From Streptosporangium roseum DSM 43021 (GTDB lineage Bacteria > Actinomycetota > Actinomycetes > Streptosporangiales > Streptosporangiaceae), in assembly GCF_000024865.1 (NCBI RefSeq), contig NC_013595.1, positions 9,052,001 through 9,116,000 of the forward strand: a stretch of DNA of 64,000 bases, in the 5' to 3' direction. Positions 41,870 to 49,560 of the stretch are shown here, piece by piece. The position numbers and the translations under genes are program-made. Each line of letters opens with the position of its first letter. The stretch's first letter is position 1. The notes beneath the pieces were generated by a model. It had not been told where the DNA came from, searched no databases, and worked only from the letters and a program-made list of their open reading frames with translations.

Positions 41870-42655
41870 GTGAATTCGCGTCAGCACACGGCCGGCGGCG
41901 CCTCCCGTCGCCAGGCGATGGCGGAACACGTCATGCGCCAGGGGTCGGCCTCGGTCACCGATCTCGCCGAGGCCTTCGGCGTCAGCGTGATGACGGTCCA
42001 CCGCGACCTGGACGAGCTCGAACGTCAGGGGATGGTCCGCAAGTTCAGGGGCGGCGCGACCGCGCAGGCGTCCAACGTCTTCGAGAGCAACATCGTCTAC
42101 CGGCGTACGGCCCACCAGGAGGAGAAGGAGGCGATCGCGCGGCACGTCGCCCGGCTCATCGAGCCCGGCAGCTCGATCATGCTCGACGACTCCACGACCG
42201 CGCTCGCGGTGGCCAGGCACCTCGGCGAGGTCACCCCGCTGACCGTGGTCACCAACTTCCTGGAAGCCATCAAGCTCCTCGCGGCGGCGCCCGGCATCCG
42301 GCTGATGGCGCTCGGCGGGGAGTACCACCCCACGCACGACTCCTTCCTCGGCGTCGCCTGCGTGGACGCCATCGAGGCGATGAGCACGGACATGGTGGTC
42401 GTCTCCACCTCCGCGGTCTCCGACCGCTACGCCTTCCACCAGGAGCAGGAGATCGTGCTGGTGAAACGGGCGATGCTCCGCTCCGCCTCGCGCCGCGTCC
42501 TGGCGATAGACCACTCCAAGCTCGCCCGGGTGGCACTGCACAAAGTGGCGCCGCTCGACGACTTCGACACCATCGTGGTCGACTCGCGCGCCCCCGCCGA
42601 AGCCGTCCAGCTCCTGCGCGAGAAGCACCGCAACGTCGAGATCGCCGAGCTCTAG
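41870..42655 (+). CDS. DeoR-family transcriptional regulator
   Basis: This is a 261-residue repressor. The N-terminal winged HTH is SVTDLAEAFGVSVMTVHRDLDELERQGMVRKFRGGA, and the C-terminal sugar-phosphate sensor starts HQEEKEAIARHVARLIEPGSSIMLDDSTTALAVARHL, with GGEYHP and DHSK near the end, all classic. GTG 41870 has GGAG eight bases upstream and gives the usual length; ATG 41837 is an alternative. The effector is probably the phosphorylated product of one of the kinases. Likely targets are the inverted repeats at 42798-42816 and 39651-39664. Confidence 0.88.
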   Translation: MNSRQHTAGGASRRQAMAEHVMRQGSASVTDLAEAFGVSVMTVHRDLDELERQGMVRKFRGGATAQASNVFESNIVYRRTAHQEEKEAIARHVARLIEPGSSIMLDDSTTALAVARHLGEVTPLTVVTNFLEAIKLLAAAPGIRLMALGGEYHPTHDSFLGVACVDAIEAMSTDMVVVSTSAVSDRYAFHQEQEIVLVKRAMLRSASRRVLAIDHSKLARVALHKVAPLDDFDTIVVDSRAPAEAVQLLREKHRNVEIAEL

Positions 42656-42676
42656 GGTCGCCGGGCTCCGGCGGCT

Positions 42677-42692
42677 CCCTGGAGCTCCAGGG
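42677..42692. terminator. Short perfect palindrome after DeoR gene
   Basis: CCCTGGAGCTCCAGGG is a 16-bp palindrome 22 bp after the DeoR stop. A loopless repeat is a weak terminator; it may instead be a protein-binding site. Confidence 0.35.
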
Positions 42693-42797
42693 GCGCCGGG
42701 TTCCGGAGAGCGGCGAGCTCCGGAGAGCGGCGGACCCGGGTGGCGTCCGTCCGGCCTGCGTCCCCCCGGGACGCCGGGGTGATCTACGGCGAGACAC

Positions 42798-42816
42798 TTA
42801 ACATTTTCTATGTTAA
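42798..42816. promoter_or_regulatory. Probable DeoR operator before dehydrogenase/kinase operon
   Basis: TTAACAT (42798-42804) and ATGTTAA (42810-42816) are exact inverted copies around TTTCT, in a distinctly AT-rich stretch 32-50 bp upstream of the dehydrogenase start. The DeoR gene ends 143 bp upstream, so it is the obvious candidate to bind. Confidence 0.65.
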
Positions 42817-42847
42817 TTTTCACAGCACTGATGTAGCGTTTCACGAC

Positions 42848-43888
42848 ATGCCGAGAGATGTAGTGAACGTGCTCGCAGCCGGAGACCATTTCGTCCGGCC
42901 CTCCGCCGTCGCCGACGGGCTCCGCGCCGAGCTCGGCGAGCGTGTCGCGGTGACGTCCCTGACCGGGCCGTGGCCGGTGCGGCCGTACGGCCCGATCGCG
43001 GAGGTGCACGAGGCGTCGGGAGACGAGGACGAGCTGATCGCCGCGCTGCGGGACGTCGAGGTGGCCGTCACCCAGATGGCCCCGTTCACCGCGCGGGTCC
43101 TGGCCGACGCCCCCGCCCTGAAGCTGCTCGTCGTCACCCGCGGCGGCCCCGTCAACGTGAACCTCGCCATGGCCGCCGAGCGCGGGGTGACGGTGTGCTC
43201 CACCCCCGGACGCAACGCCCCCGCCGCAGCCGAGCTGGCCGTGGCGCTGACCCTGGGCGTGCTGCGCCGCCTCAGCGAGGTGCACGCCACGATGCGCGAC
43301 GGGCAGTGGCGCTCGGACCTGTACTCCTACGACCTCTGCGGCGGCGAGCTCGACGGCGCCGAGGTGGGCGTCGTCGGGTTCGGCGCCATCGGCCGCCGGG
43401 TCGCCGCCGCCTTCCAGGCGCTCGGGGCGCACGTCCTCGTGGCCGACCCGTTCGCCGGCACGCTGCCCGAGGGCGTCACCCCGGTGAAGCTGCCCGAGCT
43501 GCTCGCGCGCTCCCGGGTGGTGAGCCTGCACGCCCGGCTCACCCCCGAGACCCACGGCCTGATCGGCGCCGCCGAGCTGGCCCTGATGCCCCGCGGCGCG
43601 GTCCTGGTCAACACCGCGCGGGGCGCCCTCGTGGACACCGACGCGCTCACCGCCGCCCTGGAGTCGGGGCATCTGGGCGGGGCCGGCCTGGACGTCTACG
43701 AACCGGAGCCACTGCCCGCGTCCCATCCGCTGAGGTCCGCCCCCAACACCCTCCTCGTCCCGCACCTGGCGGGAGCCACCCGGCAGACCGCCGACCGCGC
43801 GGTCCGGATGGCCGTCGAGGAGGTCGCCCGCTGGTGCCGCGGCGAGCCCCTCGCCTACACGGTCGCCACCCCGGCCCTCACCGGCTGA
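42848..43888 (+). CDS. D-2-hydroxyacid dehydrogenase family protein
   Basis: This is a 346-residue NAD-dependent dehydrogenase. The Rossmann motif is VGVVGFGAIGRRVAAAFQALGAHVLVADPF, the catalytic Arg is in LVNTARGALVDTDAL, the Glu in DVYEPEPLP, and the His in LLVPHLAGATRQT. It resembles phosphoglycerate dehydrogenase-like enzymes. In the sugar context it may reduce or oxidise a hydroxy acid formed from the sugar. ATG 42848 has no good Shine-Dalgarno and could be leaderless; GTG 42863 with CGAGAG upstream is an alternative. Expression is likely repressed by DeoR. Confidence 0.83.
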   Translation: MPRDVVNVLAAGDHFVRPSAVADGLRAELGERVAVTSLTGPWPVRPYGPIAEVHEASGDEDELIAALRDVEVAVTQMAPFTARVLADAPALKLLVVTRGGPVNVNLAMAAERGVTVCSTPGRNAPAAAELAVALTLGVLRRLSEVHATMRDGQWRSDLYSYDLCGGELDGAEVGVVGFGAIGRRVAAAFQALGAHVLVADPFAGTLPEGVTPVKLPELLARSRVVSLHARLTPETHGLIGAAELALMPRGAVLVNTARGALVDTDALTAALESGHLGGAGLDVYEPEPLPASHPLRSAPNTLLVPHLAGATRQTADRAVRMAVEEVARWCRGEPLAYTVATPALTG

Positions 43889-43954
43889 GCGTCTCCCCCG
43901 TCCCGGGCCGGCGATCCCGGGTTCCAGCAATCCCCCGACACACAGGAGTTGGAG

Positions 43955-45361
43955 ATGATCGTCGGAGTCGACGCCGGGACGTCCGGGGTCAAGGCGGTGG
44001 CCTTCGCGCCGGACGGCGAGGTGCTGGCGGTCGAGTCGCGGCCGCTCGCGCTCGGCCATCCGGGCCCCGGCCAGGTGGAGCAGGACGCGGAGGCGGTGGT
44101 CGCGGCCGTCGAGGACGTCCTCGGCCGGCTCGCGGCCGGCGGCGTCCGGACCGGCGAGGTCCGGGCCGCCGGGCTCACCGGCCAGGGAGACGGGCTCTGG
44201 CTGCTCGACGGGGAGGGAAGGCCCACCGGGCCCGCCCTGTCCTGGCTGGACGGCCGCGCCACCCCACTGGTCGACGGCTGGATGCGCGACGGCACGTTCG
44301 AGGAGCTCTTCCGGCGCACCGGCAACGCCGCCTTCCCCGGCTCGGGCGCCCCCCTGCTCGCCCACCTCGACCGCACCAGCCCCGCGACGCTGGACCGGGC
44401 GGCCACCGCCGCGCGCTGCAAGGACATGATCATGCAGCGGTTCACCGGGGTGCGCGCCACGGACCTGTCCGACGCCTCCAACCTCTTCACCGATCCGCGG
44501 ACGCGGGAGCGCGACGCCGGACTCCTCCGCCTGTGCGGCCTGGAGCACCGGCGGGGGCTGCTGCCCCCCGTCGCGGCGGAGCTGCCGGCCGGGGAGATCC
44601 TGCGGGGCGCCTTCAGGGGCGTCCCGCTCTCCGCCGGGCCGTACGACCTGCCGGCCTGCGCCGCCGGGGCGGGTGTCGTCCGGCCGGGCGACGGACTGCT
44701 GATCATCGGGACCACGCTCGCCTGCGAGGTGGTCACCGACCGTCTCGACCTCGACGGGGAGCCCGCGGGCCAGACCCTCTGCACGCCGGACGGCTGGCTG
44801 CGGGCGATGCCCGCCATGACCGGCACCGCGGCGCTCGACTGGCTGCTCCGCCTGGTCGGCGCCGGGCACGGCGAGCTCGGCGACCTCCTCGCCCAGAGCC
44901 CGCCGGGCGCGCGGGGCGTGCGCTTCCTGCCCTACCTGTCGCCGTCGGGCGAGCGTGCGCCGTTCGTCGAGCCGGCGGCGCGGGGCAGGCTCGACGGCCT
45001 GGAACTGGCCGTGACCAAGGCCGACGTCGTCCGCGCCGGGTGCGAGGGCCTGGCGTTCGCGGCCAGGCACTGCTTCGAGGCGGCGGGACTCACCGGGGAG
45101 GTGGCCGTCTGCGGCGGCGGCACCGGCTCGGAGGCCTGGCTGCAACTGTTCGCCGACGCGCTGGGGCGCCCGCTCCGGCTGGCCAGGGGGCCCGAGGTGG
45201 GCGCGAGGGGCGCGGCGCTGGCCGCCGCCCGCCGGTTCGGCGTCGCCGTGGACGAGGCCGCCTGGACCGCGGGCACCCGCTGGTACGAGCCCCGCCACGA
45301 CCTGGAGGAGCACTACCTCCGCTATCTCGACGACGTGCGAAGCCTGAGAAGTTCCCTGTGA
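43955..45361 (+). CDS. FGGY-family carbohydrate kinase, second copy
   Basis: This is a 468-residue kinase with phosphate loop IVGVDAGTSGVKAVAFAPDG, GLTGQGDGLWLLD (typical of L-xylulose or gluconate-type kinases), and the C-terminal adenosine motif EVAVCGGGTGSEAWLQLFADALGRPL. ATG 43955 has AGGAG six bases upstream. It follows the dehydrogenase by 66 bp. It is clearly not a recent duplicate of the first kinase. Two different kinases in one locus suggest two substrates or two steps. Substrates unknown. Confidence 0.85.
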   Translation: MIVGVDAGTSGVKAVAFAPDGEVLAVESRPLALGHPGPGQVEQDAEAVVAAVEDVLGRLAAGGVRTGEVRAAGLTGQGDGLWLLDGEGRPTGPALSWLDGRATPLVDGWMRDGTFEELFRRTGNAAFPGSGAPLLAHLDRTSPATLDRAATAARCKDMIMQRFTGVRATDLSDASNLFTDPRTRERDAGLLRLCGLEHRRGLLPPVAAELPAGEILRGAFRGVPLSAGPYDLPACAAGAGVVRPGDGLLIIGTTLACEVVTDRLDLDGEPAGQTLCTPDGWLRAMPAMTGTAALDWLLRLVGAGHGELGDLLAQSPPGARGVRFLPYLSPSGERAPFVEPAARGRLDGLELAVTKADVVRAGCEGLAFAARHCFEAAGLTGEVAVCGGGTGSEAWLQLFADALGRPLRLARGPEVGARGAALAAARRFGVAVDEAAWTAGTRWYEPRHDLEEHYLRYLDDVRSLRSSL

Positions 45362-45471
45362 AATATAAAGTCAAATCTTGTTAAGAACACATTTCACTTG
45401 CTAAAAGTGTGGGCTGCAGCACGGGCCAACGCCTTCCGGGCCTGCTGGGAGAACCTGCCGATCCTTCCCGC

Positions 45472-46125
45472 TCAGGAGCCCGGCTGGACCAGACCGGTCT
45501 CGTAGGCGAGGATCACCAGCTGCGCCCGGTCCCGGGCGTTCAGCTTCATCAGGGCACGGGTGACGTGTGTTTTGGCGGTCAACGGGCTGATCACGAGCTT
45601 GGCGGCGATCTGATCGTTGGACAGCCCCTCGGCCACCAGGCGGACGACCTCGCGCTCGCGGACGGTGAGTACGGCGAGCCCGTCGCCGCTCACCGGTGCG
45701 GGCCGGTGGGCGAACTGCTGAACGACCCGCCGCGTGACGCTCGGCGACAGCAGCGCCTCTCCCGCGGCGACCACGGCGACCGCGTGGCGGAGCTCGGCCG
45801 GCGCGACCTCCTTGGTGAGGAAGCCGCTGGCGCCGGCGCGCAGCGCGGCGAAGACGTGCTCGTCGGTGTCGAACGTGGTGAGGATGACGACCTTGGTCGC
45901 CGGACGTTCGGCGAGTATCCGGCGGGTGGCCTCGATGCCGTCCATCCCGGGCATGCGGATGTCCATGAGGATCACGTCGGGTTCGGTGGAGCGGGCCTGC
46001 CGTACCGCTTCGTCGCCCGTGGCGGCCTCCCCGACCACGGTGAGTTCCTTGGACCGGCTGAGCAGGCTGCGAAAACCCGCCCGGACGAGGGCCTGGTCGT
46101 CGGCGAGGAGTACTTTGATCGTCAT
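45472..46125 (-). CDS. NarL/LuxR-type response regulator
   Basis: This is a 217-residue protein. The receiver domain has the acidic pair in VLLADDQAL, phospho-acceptor Asp53 in DVILMDIRMPGMDG, Thr in ILTTFD and Lys in LTKEVAPAEL. The C-terminal LuxR HTH is LTVREREVVRLVAEGLSNDQIAAKLVISPLTAKTHVTRALMKLNARDR. The ATG overlaps the kinase stop (ATGA). Phosphorylated by the upstream sensor kinase, it should bind DNA; the 24-bp palindrome at 47831 is a possible target. Confidence 0.93.
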   Translation of the reverse strand: MTIKVLLADDQALVRAGFRSLLSRSKELTVVGEAATGDEAVRQARSTEPDVILMDIRMPGMDGIEATRRILAERPATKVVILTTFDTDEHVFAALRAGASGFLTKEVAPAELRHAVAVVAAGEALLSPSVTRRVVQQFAHRPAPVSGDGLAVLTVREREVVRLVAEGLSNDQIAAKLVISPLTAKTHVTRALMKLNARDRAQLVILAYETGLVQPGS

Positions 46126-47195
46126 GTTCCCAAGGGGATGCTCGCTCGCACGGCGAAGCCCCCGCTCCCTTCGATGCTCAGTGTGCCGCCCAGCGTGGTG
46201 ACGCGTTCGCGCATGCCGGTCAGGCCGTGCCCCTCTGCCGGAGCCGCCGCCCCGTGGCCGTCGTCGATCACCTCGACCGTCACCGCGGCGCTCGTGTAGC
46301 GCAGCCGTACCGATACGTGGTCGGCGTTCGCGTGCTTGATGGTGTTGGTCAGCGACTCCTGGACGAGCCTGTGGGCCGCGACGGCCTGGGGGCCGGTGAC
46401 CATCGTGGGGTCACCCTCCTCGTGCAGGTCGACGCTCAGGCCGGTCGCCCTGGCGGCGGTGACGAGGGCGGCGATGTCGCCCAGGTCCGGCTGCGGGGCG
46501 GTGTCACCGTCGATCCGCAGGACGCCGATGAGCGAGCGCAGGTCCGCCATGGCCTTACCGCGCACGTCCATCGCGGTGCGCAGGGCCTCGCGCGTCTCCT
46601 CGGGAGACTCCTCCAGCGCGTCGGCGGCCACGTTGAGGTGGACGCCGACCACGGCCAGGGTGTGGGCGACGATGTCGTGGACCTCGCGGGAGATTTCCAG
46701 CCGCTGTTCGGCGAGCCGTCGGCGGGCGTCCGCCTCGCGCGCCTGTTCCAGTTGCGCCCGCCAGCGCGCCTGGAGGTGCCGGGCATTGCCGATCGCAAGC
46801 ACGAGCGCCAGCCAGAGCGTCTCGGCCCCACCCGCCGCGAGTGCGCGGGCAGGGGAGCCGTTCGTGACGGCCCAGTCCCAGGCCAGTGCGTAGACCAGCA
46901 GGAACAGTCCCACACCGATGGCCCAGCGGGTCCGGCCCGCCGCGGCGACGGTGTAGGCGGCCACCGTCAGCGGCCACACCCAGCCGCCCTCGAACAGCCC
47001 CGCCCCCTGGAAGGCGATCAGCACGACCGCCGACATCAGCAGGACGCCGACCGGCCATCGCCGCCGCGCCACCAACAGCCCGCCGAGCAGGATCCCCATC
47101 GTGATCGCCGGCCAGCCGATCGGGGCGCCGACCGCCGCCATCCCGGTCAGGACGGCGACAGTCGTGAGAACGGCGGGCAGCACAGTGGTGATCAT
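46122..47195 (-). CDS. Sensor histidine kinase, NarL-partner (HisKA_3) type
   Basis: This is a 357-residue membrane sensor. Four to five hydrophobic segments occupy residues 1-125. The dimerisation/phosphoacceptor helix has LEISREVHDIVAHTLAVVGVHLNVA, where His in REVHDIVAH is phosphorylated. The ATPase part has an N box (LTNTIKHANAD) and GHGLTGMRERVTTLGG. ATG 47195 overlaps the upstream gene's stop. The open frame further upstream lies over the DUF998 gene and is not coding. No extracellular sensory domain is evident, so the membrane part may sense stress. Confidence 0.9.
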   Translation of the reverse strand: MITTVLPAVLTTVAVLTGMAAVGAPIGWPAITMGILLGGLLVARRRWPVGVLLMSAVVLIAFQGAGLFEGGWVWPLTVAAYTVAAAGRTRWAIGVGLFLLVYALAWDWAVTNGSPARALAAGGAETLWLALVLAIGNARHLQARWRAQLEQAREADARRRLAEQRLEISREVHDIVAHTLAVVGVHLNVAADALEESPEETREALRTAMDVRGKAMADLRSLIGVLRIDGDTAPQPDLGDIAALVTAARATGLSVDLHEEGDPTMVTGPQAVAAHRLVQESLTNTIKHANADHVSVRLRYTSAAVTVEVIDDGHGAAAPAEGHGLTGMRERVTTLGGTLSIEGSGGFAVRASIPLGT

Positions 47196-47773
47196 CGACT
47201 GGTGCGAGGCAGGCGGAGGGCGGCCAGGGCCATCCAGCCGAGGCAGGCGGCGACGGCGATGCGCTCGGTCAGCCCCACCACCGGGGGCAGAGACCGGGAG
47301 ACCATGACATCGACGAGGGTGACCACAAACAGGATCATTCCAGACACCAAGGCAACAGTCGCCCCGGTGAGCAGGGCGTTCCGCGGCCAAGCCCTGGTGA
47401 GCACCACGGCGGCGGCCGTGAAGGCCGCGAAAGCCGCCCAGGCGGAGAAACCATGAACGCTCTCCGAAACCGACGGATTGTCCCACTGCCCCGGCGGGTC
47501 GGCGGGGAAGATCGCGGCCAGCAGGAGCCCCAGCGACCAGATGCCGAGCAGCCAGGTTCCCGCACGGCTGGCACCGGTCCGGGCCACCGCCACCGTCAGG
47601 GCCGCCGCGGCGAGCGCGACGGCGACCAGCCCGAGCGGGACCAGCCAACCGGCACCCGTGTTGACGAACCTGCTGATGGTCTCGCCAACGGGGCTCATCT
47701 CCCTGTTGACCACGTCCGAGATCGTGAAAGCCGCGACGCCGATGCCGACACCGGTAAGAACTGTCTTTTTCAT
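47192..47773 (-). CDS. DUF998 family membrane protein
   Basis: This is a 193-residue integral membrane protein with about six helices. It has the family pattern of a short N-terminal helix, ISDVVNREMSPVGETISRFVNTGAGWLVPLG after it, and DPPGQWDNPSVSESVHGFSAW in a central loop. ATG 47773 follows no strong ribosome-binding site, and the 35-codon upstream extension of the frame runs through the palindrome, so it is rejected. Its stop overlaps the sensor kinase start, so it is part of that operon and may be a signal partner. Confidence 0.82.
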   Translation of the reverse strand: MKKTVLTGVGIGVAAFTISDVVNREMSPVGETISRFVNTGAGWLVPLGLVAVALAAAALTVAVARTGASRAGTWLLGIWSLGLLLAAIFPADPPGQWDNPSVSESVHGFSAWAAFAAFTAAAVVLTRAWPRNALLTGATVALVSGMILFVVTLVDVMVSRSLPPVVGLTERIAVAACLGWMALAALRLPRTSR

Positions 47774-47830
47774 GGTCCAGACGTTAGGGACGGCCCCCTG
47801 CCCCCGGCGTCGTCCATCCGCAGACACCCG

Positions 47831-47854
47831 CGCGTACACCGATCGGTGTACGCG
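47831..47854. promoter_or_regulatory. Perfect 24-bp palindrome upstream of two-component operon
   Basis: CGCGTACACCGA and TCGGTGTACGCG are exact reverse complements with no spacer. The site is 58-81 bp upstream of the DUF998 start. It is a strong operator candidate for the operon's own response regulator or another dimeric protein. Confidence 0.7.
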
Positions 47855-47979
47855 TGCTCCAGCAGAGGTCTCGGCCACCCAGGATCAACACGGTTCGGGG
47901 CTCATCACGCCAAGGTTGTGTGCCGGGCCGATAGCGCTTTCTTTGCCAGGAATCCGAAACACAGTGCTTGAAGGCCAGA

Positions 47980-49542
47980 ATGCGACTTACTACGTTCAAG
48001 CCTGTGAGCAATGCGGAGGGCACCCGAGTAGTGGCTCAGAGCGACGGAGTCGGTAGGGCCGACGCGGAGCAGATCCCCGGCGCGGAGCGGCCCCCCGGCG
48101 CGGAGCGGGCCCCCGACACCGAGCGGCCCCTCAGCATGGAGCGGGCCCCCAGCATGGAGCGGGCCCCCGACACCGAGCGGGCCTCCGCCGCGGAGACGGC
48201 CGGATCCGGGAGGAGCTCCAACGCGGAACGGGTCGCCGACGTCGAGAAGGGCGGCGTGGAACAGGCCCCCGAGCGTGGGAGGACCGGAGCCTGGAAGATC
48301 CCCGGCACGGGGAAGGTCCCCTGCGCGGGCGACACCGGGGCCCGGACGGCCCCCGGTGCGGAGAGATCGAAGTCTGGGCAGGTCACGGAGGCGGAGAAGG
48401 TCGCCGGCGGCACACCAGAGCCGGCCGTCCCCGCCTCGGCGGACCCGGTGGACCCTGCGGTCCCGATGGACCTGACAGCCCAGACGGCCCCGATGGACCC
48501 GGTGGTCGCGACGGCGCCGGTGGCGCAGGTGGTCGCCACGGCACCGGCGGCGCAGGTGGTCGCCACGGCGCCGGTGAACCCGGTGGACCCGGCCGAGCTG
48601 GAGCTGACCAGGCCCCGGGGGCTGTCGGGCCTGTTCTGGCAGGATCTCGCGCAGGTCGACTTCGGCCCGCGCCGGTTCCGGCTGGGCCCGGCCCGTGAGC
48701 GGCTGGAGACCGCGAGCCAGTCGTTCCTGACGGGCTTCAACGCGGTGATCGCGGGCGAGACCGGGCGGATCGACGACATCCACGAGGAGCTGCGCGGGTT
48801 CGCCTACGAGGGCGCGGGCATGGCCTGCACCACCCTCGACGTGCTGACGATCACCGGCGGCCGGCGGCTCAGGGACCTGCTCAGCGGGCAGGGCATGCGC
48901 TATCCGCACATGATCCACCTGGGCGTGGGCTGGGCGTACGCCCGGCTGCGCATGCGGCCGATGTGGGGCATCCGCTCGGTCCACCCGCTGCTGCGCTGGC
49001 TGGCGTTCGACGGCTTCGGCTTCCACCAGGGCTTCTTCGTCACCGACCGGACGGTCGGGCGGCAGCGCTCGGCGGGTCTGATGGACCGGACCCGGCGGGC
49101 GATCTTCGATCAGGGGCTGGGCCGGATGCTCTGGTTCCACGAGTGCGCGGGCGTGGACGACGTCATCCTGCGCATCGCCGAGTTCCCCCCGGGCCGCCGC
49201 GCAGACCTGTGGAGCGGCGTGGGCCTGGCCGCCACCTACACCGGCGGGGCGAGCGCCGCCGAGCTGGAGCGGCTGAGCGTGGCCGCGGCCGAGGACGGCT
49301 TCCGCGCCCACCTCGTGCAGGGCAGCGCCTTCGCGTGCGCCTCCCGGCTGATCTCCGGGATCGTGCCCGAGCACACGGTCGCCGCCACGCCCGCGCTGTG
49401 CGGGGTGGAGGTCGACGAGGCGGGCGGCTGGACCGACACCGCGCTCATCGCCCTGGGGCACAACGCCCACAGCGGCGACCACTACCAGGCCTGGCGGGCG
49501 GGGATCAGGAAGGCCTGGGCGCGGCGCAACCGCGACTCTTGA
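47980..49542 (+). CDS. unbL: UnbL-like DUF1702 enediyne-cassette protein with repetitive N-terminus
   Basis: This is a 520-residue protein. The C-terminal 320 residues match the DUF1702 (UnbL) protein found beside enediyne synthases: IHEELRGFAYEGAGMACTTLD, HPLLRWLAFDGFGFHQGFF, IFDQGLGRMLWFHECAG, ADLWSGVGLAATYTGG. The function of the family is unknown. The first 200 residues are not part of it. They are low-complexity, with six-residue ERAPDT-like units and nine-residue VVATAPVAQ units. The true start may be later (for example GTG near 48574), but no better ribosome-binding site is seen there. It starts the enediyne cassette and precedes UnbV by 18 bp. Confidence 0.82.
   Translation: MRLTTFKPVSNAEGTRVVAQSDGVGRADAEQIPGAERPPGAERAPDTERPLSMERAPSMERAPDTERASAAETAGSGRSSNAERVADVEKGGVEQAPERGRTGAWKIPGTGKVPCAGDTGARTAPGAERSKSGQVTEAEKVAGGTPEPAVPASADPVDPAVPMDLTAQTAPMDPVVATAPVAQVVATAPAAQVVATAPVNPVDPAELELTRPRGLSGLFWQDLAQVDFGPRRFRLGPARERLETASQSFLTGFNAVIAGETGRIDDIHEELRGFAYEGAGMACTTLDVLTITGGRRLRDLLSGQGMRYPHMIHLGVGWAYARLRMRPMWGIRSVHPLLRWLAFDGFGFHQGFFVTDRTVGRQRSAGLMDRTRRAIFDQGLGRMLWFHECAGVDDVILRIAEFPPGRRADLWSGVGLAATYTGGASAAELERLSVAAAEDGFRAHLVQGSAFACASRLISGIVPEHTVAATPALCGVEVDEAGGWTDTALIALGHNAHSGDHYQAWRAGIRKAWARRNRDS
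48084..48582. repeat. Low-complexity repeats in UnbL N-terminus
   Basis: 18-bp units of the form GAGCGG(G/C)CCCC, encoding ER(A/P)(P/L)xx, repeat across about 48084-48190. 27-bp units (GTGGTCGC(G/C)ACGGC, period 27) repeat at 48502, 48529 and 48556. Both keep the reading frame. Confidence 0.75.
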
Positions 49543-49560
49543 CCACAGCTCGGGGGAGCC

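Noticed and set aside
41810..45313. 1167-codon minus-strand open frame across DeoR, dehydrogenase and kinase genes
   Set aside because: It is antisense to three well-supported genes, has Gly/Arg/Pro/Val/Gln-rich composition and no domain. It is a GC-skewed third-position artefact.
46122..47648. 508-codon version of the sensor kinase
   Set aside because: The first 151 codons overlap the DUF998 gene and are Arg/Gly-rich. ATG 47195 in an ATGA overlap begins the first membrane helix.
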